Of a stretch of 64,000 bases of DNA, positions 23,699 to 32,555 are shown piece after piece. A program made the translations under genes and the position numbers. The notes under the pieces were generated by a model. That model ran no database searches, was not told where the DNA came from, and was given only the letters and a program-made list of their open reading frames with translations. The first letter of the stretch is position 1. Each line of letters begins with the position of its first letter. This DNA is from Clostridiales bacterium (GTDB taxonomy: Bacteria; Bacillota; Clostridia; Oscillospirales; Oscillospiraceae): contig SFFW01000008.1 of the NCBI GenBank assembly GCA_004556755.1, forward strand, positions 1-64,000. The letters run 5' to 3'.

Positions 23699-24550
23699 AT
23701 GAAAGCCATATTCGGCATAAACGTCGATAACGACAAGCACAACACCACCTTTGACGGTGAGCGATTCATAGCCGCAGCGACGCCCAAGGAGCTTGTCTCG
23801 TCGCTTGAGACCGAGGTCGAGCGCTTTGAGAAAAACAACAAAACGAAGGGCGGCTTAGGCTCTGCCCTGACCGTCGTGAAATACATTACGGCTTTCGCCG
23901 CAATGATCTGCATTATCGCAACGCTCAGGAATATCTTAGATCTCAGCATTGCGGAAATGTACTCAAACGCACCGGGGCTCTACTGGGCGGGCGGCGCTTC
24001 GGCGGTCGTTTGGATCGTCCTCACCCTGCTTGAGCGCTCACGCAGCCGCACTTACTCCGAAAGCGAGGAGTTCCTGCGCAGCAACAAACGCATAGACGAG
24101 CTTGCGGCACAAGCGTTTGCGTACCTCGACGTGCCGGAGGGCGTGCCTGCGACCGACGTCTTCGCCTACCGCTATGTGACGAAGGACGGTATGCCCAAGT
24201 GCAAGGCAATGAACAACGTCTATTACACGAACCCCTCCCTGCGCATCTATGCGCACGACGGGATACTGAGCCTTGCGGACACCGAGAGCCGCTTTGACCT
24301 GCCCCTGTCGGCGGCACGCTCCATAAGCCGTGTAAACAAGCGCTTCCTTTTTAATGAGTGGAACAAGGACGAGGCTTATAACTCCGAAAAGTACGCCCCC
24401 TACAAGGTGCAGCGTGACAACGGATTTTACTGCATAAAGCCCGGCTACCGCCTCATTTTCGACATCGGCGGCGAGGACTACGAGCTTCTGTTCCCCGCCT
24501 ACGAGCTTGAGACCTTTAAAAAGCTCACCGGGATAACGGAGATTAATTGA
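23699..24550 (+). CDS. Two-helix membrane protein, function unknown
   Basis: 283 residues. About 70 soluble residues (with ERFIAAATPKELVSSLE) precede two membrane helices (VVKYITAFAAMICIIATL and GLYWAGGASAVVWIVLTLL). A 150-residue cytoplasmic alpha/beta domain follows. I recognise no family. GGAGGCAGCGT precedes the ATG and a TATAAT lies at about 23669. It is monocistronic with its own terminator. Confidence 0.7.
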   Translation: MKAIFGINVDNDKHNTTFDGERFIAAATPKELVSSLETEVERFEKNNKTKGGLGSALTVVKYITAFAAMICIIATLRNILDLSIAEMYSNAPGLYWAGGASAVVWIVLTLLERSRSRTYSESEEFLRSNKRIDELAAQAFAYLDVPEGVPATDVFAYRYVTKDGMPKCKAMNNVYYTNPSLRIYAHDGILSLADTESRFDLPLSAARSISRVNKRFLFNEWNKDEAYNSEKYAPYKVQRDNGFYCIKPGYRLIFDIGGEDYELLFPAYELETFKKLTGITEIN

Positions 24551-24570
24551 ATTTATGTATACATTTACGC

Positions 24571-24595
24571 AAAAATGCCGCAATGCGGCATTTTT
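24571..24595 (+). terminator. Terminator of membrane protein gene
   Basis: AAAAATGCCGC - AAT - GCGGCATTTTT followed by T. Confidence 0.85.
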
Positions 24596-24618
24596 TTATA
24601 TCTTTTTTACCGGACTTG

Positions 24619-24627
24619 TGGTATAAT
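24619..24627 (+). promoter_or_regulatory. Extended -10 before SLC13 permease gene
   Basis: TGGTATAAT 33 bp before the start codon. No clear -35, as is usual for extended -10 promoters. Confidence 0.5.
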
Positions 24628-24659
24628 ATTATATTATTTGTAAAACAAAGGAGAACGCC

Positions 24660-25934
24660 ATGACTCCTGAAATCATCATAGCGCTGAGCATTTTCGTTCT
24701 CGCTTTCGTATCGTTCATCATAAACAAGATCCCGTCGGGTCTGACGGCGGTCATAGCCGCCCTCGTGATGACCGCAACGGGCATCATCACGCCCTCGGAG
24801 TTTGTGTCGAGCTTCGGCACCGACACCGTTATAATGGTCGCCTCGTGCATCATTCTCGGCAACGCAATGTTTGAGACCGGCGCTGCGAACACCGTCGGCG
24901 AATTTCTGATAAGCCGCTCCTCGAAAACCGAGAACAGGCTCCTCATGGTGCTTATCCTCGTTTCCGGCATCCTCTCGGCGTTTCTGAGCAACACCGCCGT
25001 CGTCGCCATGTTCATCCCCCTGCTTGCGGCGACCAGTGCAAAGTCCGGCGGTGCGATCACGCAGAAGGATACATACATGGCGGTCGGCATCGCCTCCGTC
25101 GTCGGCGGCGTCTGCACCCTCGCAGGCTCCACCCCGCAGATGGTCGCACAGGGCATCCTCACCGCAAGCGACGGTGTGCGTACCCTGACCTTCTGGGAGC
25201 TTGGCAAGATCGGCGTTCCCATGCTTGTCCTGCTCGTCCTGTACTACGAGATAATCGGCGAACCCATCCAGCGCCGCATCTTCCGTGACGACGGTCACAA
25301 GCTCACCGAAGCGGAAGTATTTCACCACGTCGACAAGCCCAAAAGCAAGCAGATCATCATGCTCGTTCTGCTCATCGCCTGCGTCATCGGCTTCAGCACC
25401 GGCATATTGACGCTCGGTCTCGTGGCAGCGTGTGCAGCGGCGATATGCATGATAACGGGCTGCATCTCCTTTGAGCGTGCCTTTGAGACCATGGACTGGA
25501 ACACCGTCATGATGCTTGCGGGTGCGACCGCAATCTCTGCGGGACTCAATAACAGCGGTCTTATCCACTTTGCCGCAGGCGGCATAACGCAGGCGTTCGG
25601 CGGCGACAGCGCAAGCCCCGTCATCCTGCTGAGCGTCATTCTTGTGCTTTGCTCGGTGCTCAGCAACTTCATGTCCAACACCGCAAGCACGGCGGCGCTC
25701 GTTCCGCTTTCGATCTCGGTCGCACAGGGTCTTTCCGTAGACCCCATTCCCTTCGTCATTGCGGTCATAATCGGCTCGAACCTTGCATTCTCTACGCCGA
25801 TCTCCACGCCCCCCATCACCATGACGATGACCGCAGGCTACCGCTTCAAGGACTACACCATCGTGGGCGGTCTGTTCAATCTGCTCTCGCTCATTGTCGC
25901 CTGTATACTCATCCCGATACTGTATCCGTTCTGA
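24660..25934 (+). CDS. SLC13/DASS-type anion permease
   Basis: 424 residues and about eleven membrane helices, with the two SNT motifs of divalent anion:sodium symporters (FLSNTAVVAMF near 105 and FMSNTASTAAL near 341). It probably imports dicarboxylate, sulfate or a similar anion. The substrate cannot be told from sequence. AAAGGAG is 7 bp before the ATG. It has its own terminator. Confidence 0.85.
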   Translation: MTPEIIIALSIFVLAFVSFIINKIPSGLTAVIAALVMTATGIITPSEFVSSFGTDTVIMVASCIILGNAMFETGAANTVGEFLISRSSKTENRLLMVLILVSGILSAFLSNTAVVAMFIPLLAATSAKSGGAITQKDTYMAVGIASVVGGVCTLAGSTPQMVAQGILTASDGVRTLTFWELGKIGVPMLVLLVLYYEIIGEPIQRRIFRDDGHKLTEAEVFHHVDKPKSKQIIMLVLLIACVIGFSTGILTLGLVAACAAAICMITGCISFERAFETMDWNTVMMLAGATAISAGLNNSGLIHFAAGGITQAFGGDSASPVILLSVILVLCSVLSNFMSNTASTAALVPLSISVAQGLSVDPIPFVIAVIIGSNLAFSTPISTPPITMTMTAGYRFKDYTIVGGLFNLLSLIVACILIPILYPF

Positions 25935-25944
25935 TATGCATAGG

Positions 25945-25974
25945 AAAAACCGCCGACTCACGTCGGCGGTTTTT
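25945..25974. terminator. Bidirectional terminator
   Basis: AAAAACCGCCGAC and complement between the convergent SLC13 and DUF1275 genes. Confidence 0.9.
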
Positions 25975-25979
25975 TCGTC

Positions 25980-26651
25980 TTATTCCGCTTCCGGCACCAA
26001 GGCAGCTGCTCGCTCCTCGTAGAGTATCGCCGCAAAGGATGCGCCGATCAGCAGCAGGTTGCACCATGCGCCCTTTATGCCGAACGCCCTCACCGAGAAA
26101 AAACTCACCGCAGCGCCCGCATGGAAGGCAAGCAGCGTCATCACAAAGAAAAACGCCTTGCCGAGGTGCTTTCTGTCGCCGTCGCTGATAAACTCCGCAA
26201 CGGCGAGCGACGCCTGCTTTGTGTTGTTCGTAGAGAAAATGCTTGAGCTGCTGTAACCCCTTGCACCCGAAAATGCGCTCCACTGGAAGCTCATTGCAAA
26301 GAAGATGGGGTACAGCGCAACGAAGCCGAACACGCTGTCCGGCAGCAGTCCGAGAATTATCGCCGCCATGGCGTCGATGACGGGGACCGCCCGCTTTGCG
26401 CTTATCCCGAGCCAGTGCGGCAGCAGCACCGTCAGCATGACACCGCTTACGTATATGAGCAGCGCACCGACGTGCAGCAGTATCGCCCTCGGCTCGCCCC
26501 GCAGCGTCGCCATCAAAAGCTCCAAAAGATTCATCGTCTGGGCGCTTGCCAGCATATCGCTGTGGCAGAGCATGGCATACGCCCCAAAAAATCCACCCAC
26601 CGCAGAAAGCGACAGGTGGCGGTAAAAGTCCGGCTTTAAATTTTCCTTCAT
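25980..26651 (-). CDS. YoaK/DUF1275-family membrane protein
   Basis: 223 residues and six predicted membrane helices. The pattern LSAVGGFFGAYAMLCHSDMLASAQTMNL near the start and AFSGARGYSSSSIFSTNNTKQ in the middle are typical of DUF1275. Function in the family is unknown, though a transport role is often assumed. Confidence 0.8.
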   Translation of the reverse strand: MKENLKPDFYRHLSLSAVGGFFGAYAMLCHSDMLASAQTMNLLELLMATLRGEPRAILLHVGALLIYVSGVMLTVLLPHWLGISAKRAVPVIDAMAAIILGLLPDSVFGFVALYPIFFAMSFQWSAFSGARGYSSSSIFSTNNTKQASLAVAEFISDGDRKHLGKAFFFVMTLLAFHAGAAVSFFSVRAFGIKGAWCNLLLIGASFAAILYEERAAALVPEAE

Positions 26652-26684
26652 CAGATCGCCCTATTTCTTAATCAAACAGGCTCA

Positions 26685-26712
26685 ATTATAACACTTCTTT
26701 TCCGAAATGCAA
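26685..26712 (-). promoter_or_regulatory. Promoter of DUF1275 gene
   Basis: On the minus strand TTGCAT (26712-26707), a 16-bp spacer and TATAAT (26690-26685) with extended TGT. Confidence 0.75.
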
Positions 26713-26717
26713 GCAAT

Positions 26718-26754
26718 GAAAAAAGGCTTTCCGAAAATCGGAAAGCCTTTTTTC
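26718..26754 (-). terminator. Terminator of ATP synthase operon
   Basis: A 17-bp perfect stem around AAA overlaps the atpC stop codon and is followed by U-rich sequence leftward. Confidence 0.9.
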
Positions 26755-27163
26755 ATTTGTGGACATAGCCGGATGCCTTTATTCTCGCAAGCGCACGGTG
26801 CAGACTAAGCTCCGCACGCCGAAGGTCAAGATTTTCGCTTTTCGCCGCAATGCGCTGCTTTGCACGTTCAAGCGATGCCTGCGCACGAGTAAGGTCGATG
26901 CTCTCGGCAAGCTCTGCGCTGCGGGCGAGTATGATAAGCTCGCTCCCGGCAACGCTCAAAACGCCGCCGGAAATTGCGGCGTAGTGCTTCTCACCGTCCA
27001 CGGTGTAGCTCACAACGCCCTCTTTAAGTGCGCCGAGCATTGCCGCATGACCGGGAAGCAGCCCTGCGTCGCCGTCGGTAAGCGGAACGCCGACATAGCT
27101 TGCGTCCTCGTCGCAGACCGTGCCGCCTGCGGTGACGATCTGAAGGTGGATCAGTTTAGCCAT
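26753..27163 (-). CDS. atpC: ATP synthase F1 subunit epsilon
   Basis: 136 residues. N-terminal beta-sandwich (LIHLQIVTAGG, PLTDGDAGLLPGHAAMLGAL) and a C-terminal two-helix domain (LTRAQASLERAKQRI). Part of the rotating stalk and an inhibitor of ATP hydrolysis. Starts 3 bp after atpD. Last gene of the operon. Confidence 0.95.
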   Translation of the reverse strand: MAKLIHLQIVTAGGTVCDEDASYVGVPLTDGDAGLLPGHAAMLGALKEGVVSYTVDGEKHYAAISGGVLSVAGSELIILARSAELAESIDLTRAQASLERAKQRIAAKSENLDLRRAELSLHRALARIKASGYVHK

Positions 27164-27166
27164 GGC

Positions 27167-28549
27167 TCACATCTCTCTTTGCTTTTTCAGCACGTCGTCG
27201 ATTGTACCCGCCATGAGGAACGCCTGTTCGGGTATCTTGTCGCAGTCGCCGCCGAGTATCGCCTGGAAGCTGCGGATGGTGTCCTCCATGCGGACGTACT
27301 TGCCCGGAGTGCCGGTAAAGACCTCGGCAACGTGGAAGGGCTGCGACAGGAAGCGCTGTATCCTTCTCGCACGGTTGACGACCGCCTTGTCCTCGGCGCT
27401 CAGCTCATCCATGCCCAGAACGGCAATGATGTCCTGAAGGTCCTTGTACTTCTGAAGCACGGACTGCACCTCACGGGCGGTGTCGTAATGCTCACGTCCG
27501 AGGACGTTCGGGTCAAGAAGTCTTGAGGTGGAGTCGAGGGGATCGACTGCGGGGTATATGCCCAGCTCGGAAATGGCCCGGCTCAGGACCGTCGTCGCAT
27601 CGAGGTGCGCAAAGGCGGTCGCAGGGGCGGGATCCGTTAAGTCGTCGGCGGGAACGTAGATCGCCTGTACCGAGGTAACGGAGCCGTTCTTCGTCGAGGT
27701 TATACGCTCCTGGAGTGAACCCATCTCGGTCGCCAAGGTCGGCTGATAGCCGACGGCGGAGGGCATACGTCCGAGCAGCGCCGAGACCTCGGAGCCTGCC
27801 TGCGTGAATCTGAATATATTGTCGATGAACAGCAGCACGTCCTGACCCGACTGGTCACGGAAGTTCTCCGCAATGGTCAGTCCCGCCAGCGGCACACGAA
27901 GCCTCGCTCCGGGCGGCTCGTTCATCTGACCGAATACCAGCGCCGTCTTGTTTATGACGCCGGACTCCGTCATTTCGTTCCAAAGGTCGTTACCCTCACG
28001 GCTGCGCTCGCCGACGCCCGCAAACACGGAGTAGCCGCCGTGCTCATATGCGACGTTGCGGATAAGCTCCTGAATAAGGACGGTCTTGCCGACGCCTGCG
28101 CCGCCGAACAGACCGATCTTGCCGCCCTTTGCGTAGGGTGCGAGAAGATCTATGACTTTAATACCGGTCTCAAGAATCTCGGTCGCCGGGGTGACCTCGG
28201 TAAAGTCCGGCGCTTTGCGGTGTATGGGCAGTCGCTGCGCCTCGACGGGACCCTTTTCGTCGATAGGCTCGCCGATGACGTTGAACATACGGCCGAGCGT
28301 CGCCTCGCCGACGGGGACCGTGACGGGGGAATCGGTGTCCACGGCACGGGAGCCTCTCTGCATACCGTCGGTCGAGAACAGGGAGATGCAGCGCACCGTG
28401 TTGTCGCCGAGGTGCTGCACCGCCTCCATGGTCACCTTACGGTCGGGAAGCTCGACCTCTATTGCGTTGTATATCTCCGGCATTTTCCCGGAGGGAAACT
28501 GTACGTCCACAACGGGTCCTATGACCCTTCTGACGATTCCGTTTTCCAT
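27167..28549 (-). CDS. atpD: ATP synthase F1 subunit beta
   Basis: 460 residues, the catalytic subunit. P-loop GGAGVGKTVLI, VFAGVGERSREGNDL and the ALLGRMPSAVGYQPTLATEMG block are all intact. GGAGG precedes the ATG. 27 bp after atpG. Confidence 0.98.
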   Translation of the reverse strand: MENGIVRRVIGPVVDVQFPSGKMPEIYNAIEVELPDRKVTMEAVQHLGDNTVRCISLFSTDGMQRGSRAVDTDSPVTVPVGEATLGRMFNVIGEPIDEKGPVEAQRLPIHRKAPDFTEVTPATEILETGIKVIDLLAPYAKGGKIGLFGGAGVGKTVLIQELIRNVAYEHGGYSVFAGVGERSREGNDLWNEMTESGVINKTALVFGQMNEPPGARLRVPLAGLTIAENFRDQSGQDVLLFIDNIFRFTQAGSEVSALLGRMPSAVGYQPTLATEMGSLQERITSTKNGSVTSVQAIYVPADDLTDPAPATAFAHLDATTVLSRAISELGIYPAVDPLDSTSRLLDPNVLGREHYDTAREVQSVLQKYKDLQDIIAVLGMDELSAEDKAVVNRARRIQRFLSQPFHVAEVFTGTPGKYVRMEDTIRSFQAILGGDCDKIPEQAFLMAGTIDDVLKKQREM

Positions 28550-28576
28550 ATATTTACCTCCTGTGTGTGAGGATGC

Positions 28577-29443
28577 TTACTTCTTCTTTTTAAGTGCCGC
28601 AGCGCCGCCGACGATCTCGGAGATCTCGGTGGTGATCGCCGCCTGCCTTGCCCTGTTGAGCGCAAGGCTGAGCGAGTCGATGAGGGTCTTGGTGCTGTCG
28701 GTCGCAGCGGTCATTGCGGTCATTCTGGAGGAGTGTTCGCCGCACTTTGCCTCCAGCATCACGCTGTACACCTTGTTGTTTATATAAAGCTGCATGACGC
28801 TTTCCAAAACCTCGGACGCATCGGGTGCAAAGAGATAGTCCTTGCCCGCTGCGTTTTCACGCAGCTTTTCCGGCTTTGCGGGCAGAAGCTGCGTCTGCGT
28901 CGGCTCCTGCCGGAGCGCCGAAATATAGTGCTGATAGACGAGGTGTATCTCGTCCGTCTCGTCGTTTAAATACAGCGTTTTCAGGTACTCTGAAATCTCA
29001 AGCGCCTCCACGCTGCTCGGCGTGTCGCTCAGCTCGGTAAAGCTTCTGCGCACCGGCAGTCCGCTCCTTGCGATAACGTCCTTGCCCCAGCGTCCGCAGA
29101 TGACGAGGCTTATGTCCCTGCCGTCGTCCTCTGCGATGCTCTGCATGAAGTGCATGAGCGAGCTGTTGTAGACTCCGCAAAGTCCCCTGTTGCCGACAAA
29201 AAGAACGTAGCAGACTCTTTTTATCTCCTTCTTCGGGGATATGAAGCGGTTTTCGGGTACCGTGCTGCCGGAAAGGAGCGTGTCAAGTATCTCCTGACTT
29301 TTTTCGGCAAACGGCGTCATGGTCTGCATTGCGCTCTGCGCACGGCGCAGCTTCGACACGGCGACCATCTTCATCGCCTTGGTTATCTGCTGCGTGTTCT
29401 TGACGCTCTTTATTCTCGTTCTTATCGAACGCATATTCGCCAT
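28577..29443 (-). CDS. atpG: ATP synthase F1 subunit gamma
   Basis: 288 residues, central rotor shaft. N-terminal helix MRSIRTRIKSVKNTQQITKAMKMVA and C-terminal helix NRARQAAITTEISEIVGGAAAL are typical. AAAGGAGGGG precedes the ATG. Confidence 0.97.
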   Translation of the reverse strand: MANMRSIRTRIKSVKNTQQITKAMKMVAVSKLRRAQSAMQTMTPFAEKSQEILDTLLSGSTVPENRFISPKKEIKRVCYVLFVGNRGLCGVYNSSLMHFMQSIAEDDGRDISLVICGRWGKDVIARSGLPVRRSFTELSDTPSSVEALEISEYLKTLYLNDETDEIHLVYQHYISALRQEPTQTQLLPAKPEKLRENAAGKDYLFAPDASEVLESVMQLYINNKVYSVMLEAKCGEHSSRMTAMTAATDSTKTLIDSLSLALNRARQAAITTEISEIVGGAAALKKKK

Positions 29444-29474
29444 TTTTGCCCCTCCTTTCCGCTGCGGTCAATTA

Positions 29475-31709
29475 TTAAAAGGTCTCCTTAAACTTGCGAA
29501 TGTTGCTTCTGAGCTTCTCCTGCTGTTCGGCGGAAAGCTTCTTGCCGGACATGATCTCGTCATGCAGTTCGGGATAATTGCGGTTTACGAAGGCGATAAG
29601 CTCCTCCTCGAAGCGGGCAATGTCCTCAAGCTCCACGTCGTCCGTAAAGCCCTCGGATGCCGCAAATATCGCAATGACCTGATCTGCCGCACTCATGGGA
29701 GAATACTGCTTCTGCTTTAGGATCTCCGTCATTCTTGCGCCTCTGTGCAGGGTGTCTCTCGTCGCCTTGTCGAGGTCGGAGCCGAACTGCGCAAAGCTTG
29801 CCAGCTCTCTGTACTGAGCAAGATCCACACGCAGTCTGCCTGCGACCTGCTTCATTGCGCCTATCTGCGCTGCCCCGCCGACTCTCGATACGGACAGACC
29901 GACGTTTATCGCCGGACGCACGCCGGAGTGGAACAGGTCGGTTTCGAGGAATATCTGTCCGTCGGTTATGGAGATAACGTTCGTCGGGATATACGCCGAA
30001 ATGTCGCCCGCCTGAGTTTCGATGATGGGCAGAGCGGTCATGCTGCCGCCGCCTGCGTCCTCACTGAGACGTGCCGCTCTTTCCAGAAGTCTGGAGTGGA
30101 GATAGAACACGTCGCCGGGGTAGGCTTCACGTCCGGGCGGTCTCTGAAGCAGCAGGGAGATCTCACGGTAAGCCGCCGCCTGCTTCGACAGATCGTCGTA
30201 CACGATAAGCACGTCTCTGCCGTCGTACATGAAGTACTCGCCCATTGCGGCACCTGCGTAGGGTGCGATATACAGCATGGGAGCAGGCTCCGATGCGTTT
30301 GCGGCAACTACGATGGAGTAGTCCATGGCTCCGGCTTTGCGGAGCTTATCCACAACGCCTGCGATGGTCGATTCCTTCTGACCGATCGCAACGTAGATGC
30401 AGATAACGTCCTTGCCCTTCTGATTTATGATGGCGTCGAGTGCGATCGCCGTTTTGCCCGTCTGACGGTCGCCGATTATAAGCTCACGCTGACCTCTGCC
30501 GATGGGAACGAGGGCGTCGATCGCTTTAAGACCCGTCTGCATGGGAACGGAAACGCTCTTTCTGTGCAGCACGCTCGGTGCGGGGCTTTCGACCGCACGG
30601 AAGCTCTGTGCGTTGAGGGGACCCTTGTCGTCGATAGGCGTACCCATTGCGTCCACGACACGTCCTATCAGGCAGTCGCCGACGGGGACTTCGATTATGC
30701 GCCCGGTGCGGCGGACCTCGTCGCCCTCCTGGATGTGGCTGAAATCGCCCATCAGCACAACGCCGACGTTGTCACGCTCAAGGTCCTGCACCATGCCCTT
30801 CAGGCCGCCGGGGAACTCAAGCATCTCGCCCGCCATGACGTCCGCAAGACCCGATACACGGCAGATGCCGTCGCCGAGAGTCACGACGGTTCCCGTCTGG
30901 AACACGTCGACCTTGCCGTCTGTTGCTCGGAGCTTATTTCTTATCTCCTCCGCAACGGATAAGCTCTCTTTGTCGCTCATGAGCGTATTGCTCTCAACGT
31001 CACGGGAGAGTCTGTCGAGCTGATGCGAGAGCGTTCCGTCGTAGACGGTGTCGCCGACCTGCATACGGACGCCGCCTATAAGCTCGCTGTCTACCTCGTT
31101 GCGGCAGCTTATAAAGGTCTCGCACAGTATGCGGGTGATGCGCTGCATCTCCTCGTCGGAGAGCGGCTCTGCGCTCTTTATTGAAATGTCAAGTTTTTTC
31201 AGTTCGTTCATGTTCAAAATATCGCTCGGCATAGCCGATACCAAATCCTTAATCTGTTGGATAAACCGCTCGTTTAATGCCTGCTTCGACGCCTCAAAGC
31301 TGCCGTCTTTCAGCACCTCGGAGGCGGTCTGCGCCACCTTGCGTATCGCATCGGCGGCGACCCTGCTCTGCATCTCCTTGCGGAGCTGCGGTTCGCTTTG
31401 CAGGGCGTTGTCTTTAAGGCTCTGCGCCTCAAGCTCACCTGAGCGCTCGGTCTCCCGTTTGGTCATTTCCGCCTGGAGCCTTGCGTCCTCCATTAGCTTT
31501 GCTCTGCGTTCCTCGTTTTTGAGGCGGGCGCTTTCCATGTCGCCCTGGAGCGACTTTGCCCGCTCCTTTGCATCTTCCGCCTCGGCAAGCTCACGGCTTA
31601 TCTTTTCTCTCCTGCCGCCGAACATATTTTTGATCATCTTCCGACAGGCAAAGCCCAAGGCTCCGAACAGAATGACAAAGTTAATAATTCTGTATACTAT
31701 CTCATCCAC
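29475..31709 (-). CDS. Fused ATP synthase b - delta(C-terminal) - alpha polypeptide
   Basis: One uninterrupted frame of 744 codons from GTG 31709 (GGAGGG 11 bp upstream). Residues 1-160 are a second b-type subunit: one membrane helix (IINFVILFGALGFAC) and a long charged coiled coil ending VLKDGSFEASKQALNERFIQQI. Residues about 165-243 match the C-terminal part of delta/OSCP (IKSAEPLSDEEMQRI, VDSELIGGVRMQVGDTVYDGT). The N-terminal six-helix domain of delta is missing. Residues 244-744 are a complete alpha subunit (P-loop GDRQTGKTAI, RPPGREAYPGD) of the normal 501-residue length beginning MSDKESLSVAEEIRNKL. ATG 30980 could start free alpha, but only a weak GAGAG site lies before it. No separate atpH or atpA is present. 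Confidence 0.85.
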   Translation of the reverse strand: MDEIVYRIINFVILFGALGFACRKMIKNMFGGRREKISRELAEAEDAKERAKSLQGDMESARLKNEERRAKLMEDARLQAEMTKRETERSGELEAQSLKDNALQSEPQLRKEMQSRVAADAIRKVAQTASEVLKDGSFEASKQALNERFIQQIKDLVSAMPSDILNMNELKKLDISIKSAEPLSDEEMQRITRILCETFISCRNEVDSELIGGVRMQVGDTVYDGTLSHQLDRLSRDVESNTLMSDKESLSVAEEIRNKLRATDGKVDVFQTGTVVTLGDGICRVSGLADVMAGEMLEFPGGLKGMVQDLERDNVGVVLMGDFSHIQEGDEVRRTGRIIEVPVGDCLIGRVVDAMGTPIDDKGPLNAQSFRAVESPAPSVLHRKSVSVPMQTGLKAIDALVPIGRGQRELIIGDRQTGKTAIALDAIINQKGKDVICIYVAIGQKESTIAGVVDKLRKAGAMDYSIVVAANASEPAPMLYIAPYAGAAMGEYFMYDGRDVLIVYDDLSKQAAAYREISLLLQRPPGREAYPGDVFYLHSRLLERAARLSEDAGGGSMTALPIIETQAGDISAYIPTNVISITDGQIFLETDLFHSGVRPAINVGLSVSRVGGAAQIGAMKQVAGRLRVDLAQYRELASFAQFGSDLDKATRDTLHRGARMTEILKQKQYSPMSAADQVIAIFAASEGFTDDVELEDIARFEEELIAFVNRNYPELHDEIMSGKKLSAEQQEKLRSNIRKFKETF

Positions 31710-31754
31710 CTGAGCGTTATCCCTCCTTTCACTGCGTTCTTAAATGCGCCGGCG

Positions 31755-32246
31755 TCACTTATCCGACTCCCGCATACGGCGGCTTATCGCCTCACCGTCG
31801 GCGGCGCCTTCGCCCAAAAGCTGCTCCGTGAGCAGTCCCACAAGCTCAGGCAGCTCGGCGTCCAGCTCCGCTCTCGTCTGCGTTTCCTCCGTACTTATGC
31901 GCTCACGGATCTGCTTATGCAGCGCCTCCGCCTCGGCATGAGCGCCGCCGAGAAGCTTCGCCTTTTCCTTTTCGGCTTCGCTCCGTGCGTCTCCGATAAG
32001 CTCTCTTGCGGCGTTGCCACTGAGAGCAAGCTCCTGCGCAAGCGCCTGCTCGTTTTCGGCAAGGGCTTTTTCGGCACGCTTGCCTTCACTGAGTCCCGCC
32101 TCGATGCGGGCGGAGCGCTCGTTCATGAATTTAAGTACGGGGTCGTAGAGAAAGCGTTTAAGCAAGAACAGCAGCACAAAGAAGTTTATCACGGTCCACA
32201 TAAACTCAGGCACACTTATCTCAAGGCCTACTATGTCTAAGACCAA
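31755..32246 (-). CDS. atpF: ATP synthase F0 subunit b
   Basis: 163 residues. One N-terminal membrane helix (FMWTVINFFVLLFLLKRFLYDPV) and a long coiled coil. Together with the b-like part of the following fused protein it could form a heterodimeric peripheral stalk, as in mycobacteria with b and b-delta. The start is TTG with AAGGGAG 9 bp upstream. Confidence 0.93.
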   Translation of the reverse strand: MVLDIVGLEISVPEFMWTVINFFVLLFLLKRFLYDPVLKFMNERSARIEAGLSEGKRAEKALAENEQALAQELALSGNAARELIGDARSEAEKEKAKLLGGAHAEAEALHKQIRERISTEETQTRAELDAELPELVGLLTEQLLGEGAADGEAISRRMRESDK

Positions 32247-32288
32247 GCTTCTGCACTCCCTTCAAAAATGGTGATCCGCTTTCCTGCC

Positions 32289-32525
32289 TCAGGGCATATT
32301 GCCGAGAATGATGAATGCAATAAGCAGACCGTAGATCGCAAGCGCTTCCATAAAACCCATTGCAAGGATCATCGTGGTCTGGAGCTTACTGTGCATTTCG
32401 GGCTGACGTGCCATGGCTTCAAACGCCTTTGCCGCAGCAATACCCTGTCCTATGCCGACGCCGATGGTGCTGAGTCCTATCGCCAGAGCAGCGGCGATCG
32501 CTATAAGTCCGTATACCAGTTCCAT
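32289..32525 (-). CDS. atpE: ATP synthase F0 subunit c
   Basis: 78 residues, two membrane helices joined by the ARQPE loop. The ion-binding glutamate is in GFMEALAIYG. The residues after it are A-L, not the S-T typical of sodium-binding rings, so proton coupling is more likely, although the Q in GIGQG is present. AGGAGG before the ATG. Confidence 0.95.
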   Translation of the reverse strand: MELVYGLIAIAAALAIGLSTIGVGIGQGIAAAKAFEAMARQPEMHSKLQTTMILAMGFMEALAIYGLLIAFIILGNMP

Positions 32526-32555
32526 TTTGTTTCCTCCTGAAATGTATCGTAAAAA

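Noticed and set aside
24543..25961. 472-codon leftward frame opposite the SLC13 permease gene
   Set aside because: Its translation is rich in Arg, Asp, Gly and His with no fold-like pattern, typical of the reverse of a membrane protein gene.
32289..32525. Sodium-dependent ATP synthase
   Set aside because: The c subunit has E-A-L at the ion site and lacks the Ser/Thr pair of sodium-binding rings. Only the Gln is present, so proton coupling is the better reading.
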